64,000 nt of DNA, from the NCBI GenBank assembly GCA_017461475.1, contig JAFTXX010000014.1, positions 58,255-122,254 of the forward strand. Reading direction: 5' to 3'. A program made the position numbers and the translations under genes. This DNA comes from Clostridia bacterium. GTDB lineage: Bacteria > Bacillota > Clostridia > Oscillospirales > CAG-272. Under the pieces are notes generated by a model. That model ran no database searches and was not told where the DNA came from. It saw only the letters and a program-made list of their open reading frames with translations. Shown in pieces: positions 1-7,419 of the stretch; positions within the stretch are counted from its first letter, which is position 1; each line of letters starts with the position of its first letter.

Positions 1-3
1 TAA
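1..3 (+). CDS. Stop codon of the large terminase gene (left-truncated by the window)
   Basis: The window opens with TAA. The repeat at 40187-40189 shows that this is the stop codon of the large terminase subunit, whose complete gene is at 38780-40189. Nothing else of that gene lies at this end. Confidence 0.9.
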   Translation, partial: 

Positions 4-9
4 ACGAGA

Positions 10-1935
10 ATGCCCATTCCTTTTTTTGAAAAGCTTGTTAAACACAAGCCGTACCCGCAAAAGCTTCGGGCGCTTTCCGCAAAGGGTGAAGCGGGAGCGG
101 CGCCTGCCACTCTTCCCGTTGATGAAAAGCGGATCGCTGTATGGAACGCTGCGCTGCGGTCCTATAAAAGCAGACGGTCTGTTATTGAAGATAAGATACG
201 CTCCAATGAGGCTTTTTGGCGAATGAGACAATGGAAGGTGAGAGACCCTGACGGAGGAATGCAGACACCGTCAACAGCCTGGCTGTTCACCTGTATTCAA
301 TCCAAGCTTGCGGATGTGATGGATTCCTATCCTACGGCTAACTTCCGTCCACGTCAGAAGGATGATGTGGAGGAGGCAAAGCGGTTATCCTCTATCGTAC
401 CTGTTATTATGGCGCAGAATAACTTTGAGCAGACATACAGAGAGGTGTCCGAGTACACTCTGAAGAATGGTATCGGCATTTATCACGTTTTTTGGGATGG
501 AAGGAAGCTTCACGGGCTCGGAGATATTGCCATAAAAAAGATGGATGTGCTCCGAGTTTTCTTTGAACCCGGTATTACGGACATTCAGGATTCCACATAC
601 CTGTTTGTAGTAGAGCTTGTGGACAAGAACACCTTGTATGGAAGATACCCACATGCGCGGAGCACAGTTAAAGGGAAGGTCATAGAGCCGAGCAGATTCA
701 TTACCGACGAGCAGGTGGACGTACAGGACAAGATCGTTGTTGTGGACGTATATTACAAGGTGGAGACCGGGGGCAAGAGGATACTTCACTACTGCAAATA
801 CGCGGATACGACATGCCTTGAGTCTACGGAGAATGACCCCGAAAAATATCCGAACGGACTTTACGATCACGGACTGTATCCCTTTGTGGTGCAGAGCCTT
901 TATCACATTGAACAAAGTCTTTACGGAACGGGAATGGTCGATCTCGGCGCGGATACACAATTGCAGATCGATCTGATGAACAGGGCTGTGGTGGAGAATA
1001 CCTTGATGGGCGCAAAGCCTCGGTTTCTTACCACGCTTGACGCGGATGCCGCGGAGACTCAGCTTGCGGATCTGACGCGTACCTTTATTCAGGTGCCGTC
1101 GGTTTCAGAGCACAACACAGTTCCGATGACTACAACGCCCCTTGGGGGTAATTATCTGGAGTTCATCCAGAGCAAGATCGACGAGCTGAAGCGTGTTACC
1201 TCAAACCACGACGTAAACAACGGCGCGGCGCCCAGCGGCATTACTGCTGCTTCCGCCATATCCGCCCTACAGGAGACCTCGGGAAAGGACAGCCGCTTTA
1301 TCAACAAGAGCTTTTACAACGCCTACAGGCTTTTGATGACGCAGGTGGTAGAGCTTATAAGGCAGTTTTATGATGTGCCGCGGTGGTTCCGCATTATTCC
1401 CGACCAAGCCGCGGGCGCGTCGGAGGCTTTTGTTAAGTTTGATAACAGCGGTCTGAAGGGATCCCCCCAGGTAACGGCAGGCGGCGAACCAATTGGGTGG
1501 CGTGTTTCTGAATTTGATATTGAGATCACGGCGGAAAAAGCTAATCCCTACCGCAAGATGGAGCAGAACGAGCTTGCGTTGTCCTTCTTCAAATTAGGAT
1601 TTTTCAATCCTCAGCTTACAGATCAGGCGCTTGCCTGTCTCAGTATGATGGACTTCGATCATAAGCAGGATGTTATTGAGAGGATCGAGCGGAACGGGAC
1701 TCTTATCGAAATGCTTGCGATGTATCAGAAGCTTGCTATTGGTATGGCAAAGCGTTACGGAGATGCGGAGGCGCTTCGGGTAATTCAGCAGAATATGATG
1801 GCGTACGGTCAGGAAATCCCCGTGGGAGCGGATGTAGATCCTGCTGATGCCGCTGATCCCGAGGCAGGTACGAAGGAGGCAAAGCACGTGCAAAAGGCAA
1901 GAGAGAGAGCGAGAAGCTCCACAGAGGTGATATGA
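10..1935 (+). CDS. Phage portal protein
   Basis: 641 aa. Portal proteins form the dodecameric ring at the capsid vertex through which terminase packages DNA. The call rests on position (directly after TerL, before protease, scaffold and capsid), on size, which is large as in short-tailed phages (P22 portal is about 725 aa), and on portal-like stretches: an N-terminal half around the YDHGLYPFVVQSLYHIEQSLYG region (about residues 288-309, split here only as a pointer), then QIDLMNRAVVEN at about 320-331 and a long helical C-terminal half. The C-terminus is basic and rich in K, R and E. The ATG follows a GGAGG that lies in the end of terL in the second copy. The last codons overlap the Prp start (ATGA), so the two are translationally coupled. 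Confidence 0.85.
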   Translation: MPIPFFEKLVKHKPYPQKLRALSAKGEAGAAPATLPVDEKRIAVWNAALRSYKSRRSVIEDKIRSNEAFWRMRQWKVRDPDGGMQTPSTAWLFTCIQSKLADVMDSYPTANFRPRQKDDVEEAKRLSSIVPVIMAQNNFEQTYREVSEYTLKNGIGIYHVFWDGRKLHGLGDIAIKKMDVLRVFFEPGITDIQDSTYLFVVELVDKNTLYGRYPHARSTVKGKVIEPSRFITDEQVDVQDKIVVVDVYYKVETGGKRILHYCKYADTTCLESTENDPEKYPNGLYDHGLYPFVVQSLYHIEQSLYGTGMVDLGADTQLQIDLMNRAVVENTLMGAKPRFLTTLDADAAETQLADLTRTFIQVPSVSEHNTVPMTTTPLGGNYLEFIQSKIDELKRVTSNHDVNNGAAPSGITAASAISALQETSGKDSRFINKSFYNAYRLLMTQVVELIRQFYDVPRWFRIIPDQAAGASEAFVKFDNSGLKGSPQVTAGGEPIGWRVSEFDIEITAEKANPYRKMEQNELALSFFKLGFFNPQLTDQALACLSMMDFDHKQDVIERIERNGTLIEMLAMYQKLAIGMAKRYGDAEALRVIQQNMMAYGQEIPVGADVDPADAADPEAGTKEAKHVQKARERARSSTEVI

Positions 1936-2258
1936 TAAATGTCGTATATGACGAAGCCTGCGGCATCACGATGACAGGGCACGCGGGACAAGCCCCGAGG
2001 GGGCAGGATATAGTCTGCGCGGGAGCCTCGGCAATAGTAATATCACTTGCCGAAATGCTTGAACGAAATAGTGAAGAGCTGATAGAGCGCGGTATACTGC
2101 TTGAAAGCGGCAGGGCAAGCATAAAGGTGGTGCCTCGCGGCGCCTTTAAAAATTGTTGTGAGGGCGCGTTTGAGATGGCTATGTGCGGGTTGGAGCTACT
2201 TTCGGAGCAATATCCCGATTACATATGTGTTTCCCGCGTTGCGGGGAATGGCGAATGA
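1932..2258 (+). CDS. prp: Prp-family cysteine protease, likely prohead maturation protease
   Basis: 108 aa. Prp is the cysteine protease that removes the N-terminal extension of ribosomal protein L27 in Firmicutes; in staphylococcal phage 80alpha the host Prp also trims capsid and scaffold proteins. Visible here are GHAG with His17 and DIVCAGAS with Cys29, the catalytic pair at the same 12-residue spacing as His22/Cys34 in S. aureus Prp. The gene sits between portal and scaffold, where tailed phages normally carry the prohead protease, and the next two proteins begin with Prp-type sites (scaffold FDLLQMFA, capsid LDLQLFAF). I therefore infer that it processes them. Host L27 and the phage repressor hinge (LNLQLFAS) are further possible substrates. 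The start overlaps the portal stop. Confidence 0.9.
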   Translation: MINVVYDEACGITMTGHAGQAPRGQDIVCAGASAIVISLAEMLERNSEELIERGILLESGRASIKVVPRGAFKNCCEGAFEMAMCGLELLSEQYPDYICVSRVAGNGE

Positions 2259-2362
2259 TATATCGCCGTTGGCAATATTGATGAGGCTATTTGCTGTTTG
2301 CCTACGGCTAACAGGCAAATAGCAACCATAATTCATCACATCGACGAAGTCGATATATCATT
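2254..2362. repeat. 109-bp palindromic element with 12-bp terminal inverted repeats
   Basis: The ends are AATGATATATCG (2254-2265) and CGATATATCATT (2351-2362), perfect inverted repeats. Inside is a second inverted pair, GCTATTTGC (2286-2294) and GCAAATAGC (2315-2323), plus TCGAC-gaa-GTCGA (2341-2353). The left end contains the prp stop codon. The layout resembles a non-coding palindromic (REP/MITE-like) insertion. In RNA it would fold into a long branched hairpin between prp and the scaffold gene and could tune relative expression or mRNA stability. No open reading frame lies inside. Confidence 0.6.
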
Positions 2363-2389
2363 TATCATTCATCATTTACAACACAGGGC

Positions 2390-2434
2390 TCGCCCACCTG
2401 ACGGGCAGAAGGTTTCGCCCACCTGACGGGCAGA
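2390..2434. repeat. Tandem 25-bp repeat of small hairpins upstream of the scaffold gene
   Basis: TCGCCCACCTGACGGGCAGA occurs at 2390-2409 and 2415-2434 (period 25). Each copy holds GCCC-acctgac-GGGC, a short stem-loop. A third small hairpin, GACGA-cctat-TCGTC, follows at 2440-2454, ending about 14 bases before the scaffold start. Function unknown; it may shape translation of the scaffold mRNA. Confidence 0.6.
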
Positions 2435-2467
2435 CGGTCGACGACCTATTCGTCAGAAAGGAGTCAT

Positions 2468-3442
2468 ATGAAACTGACTCGTAATTTCGATCTTTTGCAG
2501 ATGTTTGCGGAGGGCGGTGGAGACGGTGGCGCATCCGCGGGCAGTGAAGGATCGGTATTGCCCGGAGCAGAGACGGGGGGAGATGATCCTTTTGTCAACG
2601 CACCGAAAAAGGCAAAAGAATTGTACGCTAAGATGCGCGCTGAGCGTGAGGGAGACGTCCCAGCTTCGGCAGAAGCGGCATCGGCGCAGGTGACCACCGC
2701 TAAAGAGGAAGCGCCCGGGGCGACCGCGGCGAAGAAGCCTACCTTCAAGGAGCTCATTGCAAGTGAGGACTACAAGGCTGACTACGAGCGGCATATTCAA
2801 AAAGCGCTCAAGGACCGCACAAAGCGACACGATACCGAAATGGGAGAGGTCAATGAGATACTTTCTCTCGTCGGACAAAAATATGGGCTTGACATTGAGT
2901 CGGAGGGCTTCAGAGCCGAGCTTACCAAGGCTTTACAGAACGATGACAGCGTATACGAAAAATACGCTGAGGAGCACGATATGCCGCTGGAGGAAGCAAG
3001 GACAGTTGTGCAATTGAAGCAACAGCTTGAACGCGCCAACAAGGCGGCAGAGCAGAGGCGGGAGATGGAAGCTGAGAACAGAATCATAGCCGCGCTGAGA
3101 AAGAGCGCGGAGGAGACGGTGGCGAAATACCCTGATTTTGATCTTGAAGCCGCTATGCAGGACGAGCGTTTCCGTCAGCTCACAAGAGCCTGGAACGGAA
3201 ATACGACCCTTGCATATGAATCGCTCAATCACACCGTTCTTGTCGAGGAGGCAGAAAGACGCGCGGCGGCTGAAGCCACACAGGCGGTAGCCAACAGCGT
3301 AAGAGCAAATCTGTCAAGACCCGCTGAGGGCGGAATTTCCTCATCAAACAATACAGCGTCCGCCGCGCCCGATTTTGAGGCTATGGACCTCGGTCAGCTT
3401 CGCGCGTGGGCGGCAAAACAAAATCACAGGATGAGGAGATAA
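2468..3442 (+). CDS. Capsid scaffolding protein with N-terminal Prp-type site
   Basis: 324 aa, highly charged and mostly helical, with a disordered Gly/Ser/Ala-rich stretch (about residues 15-60) followed by predicted coiled coil (about 95-265, many E, K, Q, R), as in tailed-phage scaffold proteins. It lies immediately before the major capsid gene. Residues 7-14, FDLLQMFA, match the pattern of Prp cleavage sites (L27: LNLQFFA), so cleavage after Phe13 would release a 13-residue peptide. Scaffolds direct procapsid assembly and leave before or during packaging. The AGAAAGGAG ribosome site is 6-7 bases from the ATG. The alternative, a minor head protein, is less likely given position and composition. 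Confidence 0.8.
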   Translation: MKLTRNFDLLQMFAEGGGDGGASAGSEGSVLPGAETGGDDPFVNAPKKAKELYAKMRAEREGDVPASAEAASAQVTTAKEEAPGATAAKKPTFKELIASEDYKADYERHIQKALKDRTKRHDTEMGEVNEILSLVGQKYGLDIESEGFRAELTKALQNDDSVYEKYAEEHDMPLEEARTVVQLKQQLERANKAAEQRREMEAENRIIAALRKSAEETVAKYPDFDLEAAMQDERFRQLTRAWNGNTTLAYESLNHTVLVEEAERRAAAEATQAVANSVRANLSRPAEGGISSSNNTASAAPDFEAMDLGQLRAWAAKQNHRMRR

Positions 3443-3466
3443 CGGTCTCCTCGAAAGGAGAAAAAT

Positions 3467-4447
3467 ATGAAAAATAATTTTGCGCTTGACCTTCAGCTTT
3501 TCGCTTTTACCGATGCGCCCGCATCGATGACTAAGACTGCAACCGGCGAGATGTCTTCCACTATGAAGACCTTTTACAACAAGAGTCTTCTTGAGAACGC
3601 CCGTGAGGAGTCGGTGTTTGACCAGTTTGCGATGCCCACTCCCATGACCCACGGCAAGACCGCCGAATGGCGCAGATGGAAGACCTTCGCTCCCGCTACC
3701 ACCCCACTTGAAGAGGGCGTAATTCCCAACGGTCACACCTTCGGAATGGAGGCTGTTACGGCGGGGCTTTCCCAGCACGGTGATTATACTCCTATATCGG
3801 ATGTTCTTGAGATGACCGCTTTTGATCCCGTTATTTATGGGGCGACTGAGGAGATGGGCGCGGCGGGCGCGGAGACCTCGGATATTCTTATCCGAAACGA
3901 TCTGCTGACAGGAACAAATCAGATCTATGCGGGCGCAAAGTCGAGCAAGAGCAGCCTTGCTGCCGCCGATACCATTACACCCGCGCTGATCAACAAGGCT
4001 GTGACCTTCCTCAAGAAGATGCGCGCGCCTAAGATCAATGGATACTATGTAGCGGTCATTCATCCCTCAGTTGCGGAGGATCTTCGTAACAGTGAGGAAT
4101 GGAAGGAATTTCACAAGTACAACGATACCTCTCCCATCTTCAAGGGAGAGATCGGTGAGCTTCACGGTGTGAAGTTTATCGAGTCTAATTTTGCCAAGGT
4201 CGACAGCGGCACGAATATCAAGGTATATTCCACTATGATCTTCGGCAAGGATGCCTTCGGTAAGCTTGGTATTACGGGCGGCGAAATGCAGATGATCATA
4301 CACGGTAAAAATGAGATCGGAGGTCCTCTCGATCAGTTCTCCACCGTTGGCTACAAGTTTATGCACGGCGCGAGAGTGCTGTATGAGGAAAGACTCATCA
4401 ACCTTTGGACTGCATCCTCCTATGGGGATGAGGATGATGTAAACTAA
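3467..4447 (+). CDS. Major capsid protein with N-terminal Prp-type site
   Basis: 326 aa. It follows the scaffold gene by 24 bases with a strong AAAGGAG site. The body, with TTPLEEGVIPNGHTFGMEAV (about residues 84-103) and the central VAVIHPSVAEDLRNSEEW stretch (about 195-212), is typical of N4gp56-like/HK97-fold major capsid proteins of Firmicutes phages. Residues 7-13, LDLQLFA, closely match the L27 Prp site, so the mature subunit would begin near Ala13. That pattern mirrors phage 80alpha, where Prp trims both capsid and scaffold, but here the protease is encoded two genes upstream. Confidence 0.88.
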   Translation: MKNNFALDLQLFAFTDAPASMTKTATGEMSSTMKTFYNKSLLENAREESVFDQFAMPTPMTHGKTAEWRRWKTFAPATTPLEEGVIPNGHTFGMEAVTAGLSQHGDYTPISDVLEMTAFDPVIYGATEEMGAAGAETSDILIRNDLLTGTNQIYAGAKSSKSSLAAADTITPALINKAVTFLKKMRAPKINGYYVAVIHPSVAEDLRNSEEWKEFHKYNDTSPIFKGEIGELHGVKFIESNFAKVDSGTNIKVYSTMIFGKDAFGKLGITGGEMQMIIHGKNEIGGPLDQFSTVGYKFMHGARVLYEERLINLWTASSYGDEDDVN

Positions 4448-4465
4448 TATTAAAGGAGCTTGGTT

Positions 4466-4696
4466 ATGGCAGAAAACAAAATGAAGGAGATATTTCTTCC
4501 CTTGATCGACGGAGAGAACGCGCCCACAGAGCAGTTCGTGGGTTTTAACGGAAAGGCTTATCGTATCAAGCGCGGTGAGACGGTAAAGGTCCCCGAGGGG
4601 GTATATAACATTCTTATGGAATCGCAGGAGGCGAAGAACCGAGCTATCCGTGAAAAGCAGAAGAGAGGTATCAAAAGGGCAAAGGACGGCGATTGA
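4466..4696 (+). CDS. Small head-completion-like protein, function unknown
   Basis: 76 aa from the ATG at 4466, chosen because TAAAGGAG lies 6-7 bases upstream; a TTG 6 bases earlier is less likely. Sequence features: a short beta-rich core with FVGFNGKAYRIKRGETVKVPEGVYNIL (split: FVGFNGKAYRI, then KRGETVKVPEGVYNIL), then a basic helical tail ending RGIKRAKDGD. Small proteins at this position, directly after the capsid gene, often have a GxxYxIxxGxxVxVPxxVxxxL pattern and are annotated only as phage head proteins. Co-transcribed with the capsid gene. I infer a structural role; no catalytic motif is visible. Confidence 0.65.
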   Translation: MAENKMKEIFLPLIDGENAPTEQFVGFNGKAYRIKRGETVKVPEGVYNILMESQEAKNRAIREKQKRGIKRAKDGD

Positions 4697-4712
4697 TGTT
4701 GCCCTGTTGTCG

Positions 4713-4726
4713 AATGATATATCATT
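4713..4726. repeat. Fused terminal-repeat scar, AATGATATATCATT
   Basis: A perfect 14-bp palindrome made of the two outer ends of the 2254-2362 element joined head to head, lying 17 bases after a stop codon, as that element itself abuts a stop codon. It could be a remnant of the same palindromic family or a chance AT-rich palindrome. Confidence 0.35.
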
Positions 4727-4732
4727 TACGAA

Positions 4733-4771
4733 TGGGGGGACTCCCATAAGAGTCCCCCCATATCGTATAAT
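4733..4771 (+). promoter_or_regulatory. Late promoter 2 (activator-type site plus TATAAT) with strong hairpin
   Basis: TGGGGGGACTCCC (4733-4745) is followed, with the first G exactly 32 bp from the T of TATAAT (4766-4771), by the neck/tail operon starting at 4801. The same element and spacing precede the fibre operon (18143) and terS (38240). No TTGACA box is present at -35; the G-rich element covers about -44 to -33, where a phage activator would bind. Here the element also forms GGGGGGACTC-ccataa-GAGTCCCCCC, a perfect 10-bp stem without a T run, so readthrough RNA from the head genes would carry a hairpin at this junction. Confidence 0.7.
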
Positions 4772-4800
4772 ATAGGCAAATATAAAAGGAGGTTGGAAAA

Positions 4801-5178
4801 ATGACGATTATGGAGGCAATATCCGCGGCCGACGGTCTGCGGAACAACCATATAGATGAGCAGATAAAGAAAGCGTGGCTTTCCGAGCTTGACGGAAGAA
4901 TTTTTTATGAGTTGATCAGACCTTACGGAAAACAGGACGAATTTACAGGGTATGGGGCAGATACGGCATCAGACACCGCGCTTATCGTGCCTTATCCTTA
5001 CGATAGCTTATATGTCACCTATCTTGAAATGCAGATAGCGCGTCAGAACAATGAAATGCCCCGCTATAACAACGCGGCTGTCGTATTTAACGAGCAGTAT
5101 AGCGCCTTCAGACGGTGGTACAGCAGGAATAATGTCAAGCCCTCTGTCGGAATAAGCTTTCCTACAAGGGGGAACTGA
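4801..5178 (+). CDS. Probable head-tail adaptor (neck) protein
   Basis: 125 aa. The N-terminal helix pair (MTIMEAISAADGLRNNHIDE, then KAWLSELDGRIFYELI) and the central VPYPYDSLYVTYLEMQIARQNNEMPRYNNA region (given as pointers, about residues 56-85) resemble small connector proteins that dock under the portal in Firmicutes phages. First gene after late promoter 2, with an AAAGGAGGT site 8 bases upstream. One base separates its stop from the next start. The role is inferred from position, size and resemblance; there is no catalytic motif. Confidence 0.65.
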   Translation: MTIMEAISAADGLRNNHIDEQIKKAWLSELDGRIFYELIRPYGKQDEFTGYGADTASDTALIVPYPYDSLYVTYLEMQIARQNNEMPRYNNAAVVFNEQYSAFRRWYSRNNVKPSVGISFPTRGN

Positions 5179-5179
5179 T

Positions 5180-7261
5180 ATGTACGCTCCGAGATTATAT
5201 GAAACAGAGGTTGGCAGAGAGACGGTTCAGGAGTTTCTCGGCTACAACCATAACCTTCGCATAGGCAACGGTGAGTTTTATGATATGAAAAATCTGACGA
5301 GCAGGTATTATCCCGTGCTCTCCCCGAGAGATCGGCGGGGTATCGTGCGGACGGTAGATAACTGCAACGGTCTGCTCGCAAAGGACGAGCTTTGTGTTAT
5401 TGAGGGGAATACGCTCCGCTACGGCTCCTTTTCGATGCAGCTTGCCCCTTCGGTGAGCGGCGAGCGGCAGCTCGTATCAATGGGGGCTTATATCTTAGTT
5501 TTTCCCGATATGATGTACGTAAATACGTCGGATACTTCGGACCTTGGAAATATATCGGCGGGGAAGTCAGTTTATTCGGCTGTTGAGCTTTCTGTCTGTA
5601 ACGCCGTGGGTGAGGATATAGGCGCAATGTATATAACAAAAAACGGGCGCTGCATAGGAGTTGGCGCGAACGCAAGGGAGAAATATCTGGACGAGCTGTA
5701 TATAGCAGATGAGGAACGGGAATTTTACTATTTCGGATTCATCGGCAACGGTGTGTCCGGCACACAGATAACATTACCCTTTGGCGGCTTTATGGAAAAT
5801 ACAAGGGTGGCAGATTACGTTATCGGAGATGAAAGCATCGTGGCTCTCGTACCCGACACAGCAGATTGGAGCGGTAAGCCCTTTCAATGCCTTGCGCCGG
5901 GCAAGACTACCGTTACCGCTACATTTGAAGATGACGGAAGCTCACAGGTATATACGATAGTTGTACTGAGCATAGACACTCCTCGGGGAGGGGACTACTG
6001 GTTAAGATGCGCGGACGATTACGAAACTGAGGCTTATGTATATTCGGGAGAGAAAGGCGAGTGGGAACAAGTTACCACGTATGTGAAGCTTTCGGTATCG
6101 GGAATAGGCGGGCTGTTTTCGGAGGTTGACAGCTGTAGGTTTTGTATTACCTCGAGCCACTCCGCCTGTAAGAGTCTTATGAAGCTGTATAAGGAGTACA
6201 CGTACATATCACCAATAAAGTATGACACGGATTGGGTGGTCATTCCCGGCAGCTTGTTTATGTGTGACAGGGCAAGTATAACAGGAACGATGACGCTGGA
6301 CTTTTCTTTGCCCCTTATGGATATGGTCTTTGAAAGCGGAAACCGACTGTGGGGCTGTAGGTACGGTAAGAATATTGACGGAAAATTTGTCAACGAGATA
6401 TACGCGTCGGAGCTTGGAAATTTCCGCAGCTTTTATTCCTTTCGCGGTATAAGCACTGACAGTTACGCCGTCTCTCTCGGCTCTGACGGAGCCTTTACGG
6501 GGGCTGTAAGCTTTCAGGGGAAGCCTATGTTTTTCAAGAATAACTGCTGTCATACAATTTACGGCGCGTATCCGTCCTCCTATCAGCTTGTAAATAACGG
6601 CGACGTGGGGGTAGCGGCGGGCTCAGGGAAGAGCCTGTGCGTGATAGGAGGTGTTCTTTACTATCACGGCAGAGACGGTGTTTATAGATATAGCGGTGCG
6701 GGAAGTGAGATGATCTCGGGAGCTCTCGGAAAGGGAAACTTTAAAAATGCCGTGGGAGGCTCGTGCGACAGAAAATATTATTTGTCTATGGATGATGCGA
6801 ATAATGAAGCTGTTCTTTTTGTTTTCGATACGGTAAACGGAATATGGCATAAGGAGGAGGCTGCCCATATTGAACATTTCGCCGCTTTTAACGGGGATCT
6901 GTATTTTATCGGTAACGATCAGCTGTGTACCATAGGAGGCTCCGCGGGAGAACCTGAGAAGGATATCGAGTGGTTTGCCGAGACGGGACGGATAGGATTT
7001 ATATATCCCGACAGTCAGTATGTCGGAAAAATACAACTCAGAATGACCTTGCCTGTGGGATCGAGCGTAAATCTCTACATCGAGTACGATTCGGATGGAT
7101 ATTGGGAAGCTCTCGGCAGTATGGAGGGGAGAAACTCTGTAAGCTTTTCTATTCCCGTAATGCCTAGCAGATGCGACCATTTTCGGATAAAGCTTTCGGG
7201 CATAGGTGAGTGTAAGATATACAGCATCACCAAGACCTTAGAGGTGGGAGGTGAACTGTAA
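5180..7261 (+). CDS. Tail hub / stabilization-like protein, beta-propeller rich
   Basis: 693 aa. The opening GYNHNLRIGNGEFYDMKNLT and YYPVLSPRDRRGIV (about residues 18-56), then LVSMGAYILVFPDMMYVNT (about 96-114), are the pattern seen in large beta-rich proteins of short-tailed phages that seal the portal and form the tail stub. The rest alternates short beta strands with Gly-Ser turns, for example repeated FxxxLYFIGNDxL-type blades at about 575-590, consistent with a propeller. An Ig-like stretch with LAPGKTTVTATFEDDGSS is visible at about 238-253, a likely host- or carbohydrate-facing insertion. No tape-measure or tube gene follows, supporting a podovirus-like tail. Overlaps the next small gene (TAATG). 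Confidence 0.65.
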   Translation: MYAPRLYETEVGRETVQEFLGYNHNLRIGNGEFYDMKNLTSRYYPVLSPRDRRGIVRTVDNCNGLLAKDELCVIEGNTLRYGSFSMQLAPSVSGERQLVSMGAYILVFPDMMYVNTSDTSDLGNISAGKSVYSAVELSVCNAVGEDIGAMYITKNGRCIGVGANAREKYLDELYIADEEREFYYFGFIGNGVSGTQITLPFGGFMENTRVADYVIGDESIVALVPDTADWSGKPFQCLAPGKTTVTATFEDDGSSQVYTIVVLSIDTPRGGDYWLRCADDYETEAYVYSGEKGEWEQVTTYVKLSVSGIGGLFSEVDSCRFCITSSHSACKSLMKLYKEYTYISPIKYDTDWVVIPGSLFMCDRASITGTMTLDFSLPLMDMVFESGNRLWGCRYGKNIDGKFVNEIYASELGNFRSFYSFRGISTDSYAVSLGSDGAFTGAVSFQGKPMFFKNNCCHTIYGAYPSSYQLVNNGDVGVAAGSGKSLCVIGGVLYYHGRDGVYRYSGAGSEMISGALGKGNFKNAVGGSCDRKYYLSMDDANNEAVLFVFDTVNGIWHKEEAAHIEHFAAFNGDLYFIGNDQLCTIGGSAGEPEKDIEWFAETGRIGFIYPDSQYVGKIQLRMTLPVGSSVNLYIEYDSDGYWEALGSMEGRNSVSFSIPVMPSRCDHFRIKLSGIGECKIYSITKTLEVGGEL

Positions 7262-7419
7262 TGATACCTCTGACTACTGAAATAAATCCCTTGGGAGCTA
7301 CGACCGAGCAAAGACAGAACGAGCTTATCCGTCAGCTTCGTATTCAGAACGAGGAGCTGAAGGTGATAATAAACGATATATACAATGAGCTGAACAACAT
7401 AAAGGAGGGCAAAGGGTGA
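7261..7419 (+). CDS. Small coiled-coil protein between tail genes
   Basis: 52 aa, too short for most gene callers. It starts at ATG overlapping the previous TAA (TAATG), after GGGAGGTGAAC, and ends in TGA overlapping the next GTG start (GTGA), so it is coupled at both ends. After a short lead it is a continuous heptad-like helix rich in N, E, I and L (RQNELIRQLRIQNEELKV, then IINDIYNELNNI). Such a rod could bridge the tail hub and the internal proteins. Unknown family; reality is supported by perfect packing in the operon rather than by homology. Confidence 0.7.
   Translation: MIPLTTEINPLGATTEQRQNELIRQLRIQNEELKVIINDIYNELNNIKEGKG

Noticed and set aside
3344-4063. Leftward 239-codon frame opposite scaffold and capsid
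   Set aside because: Antisense shadow of two well-supported genes, with no start signal.
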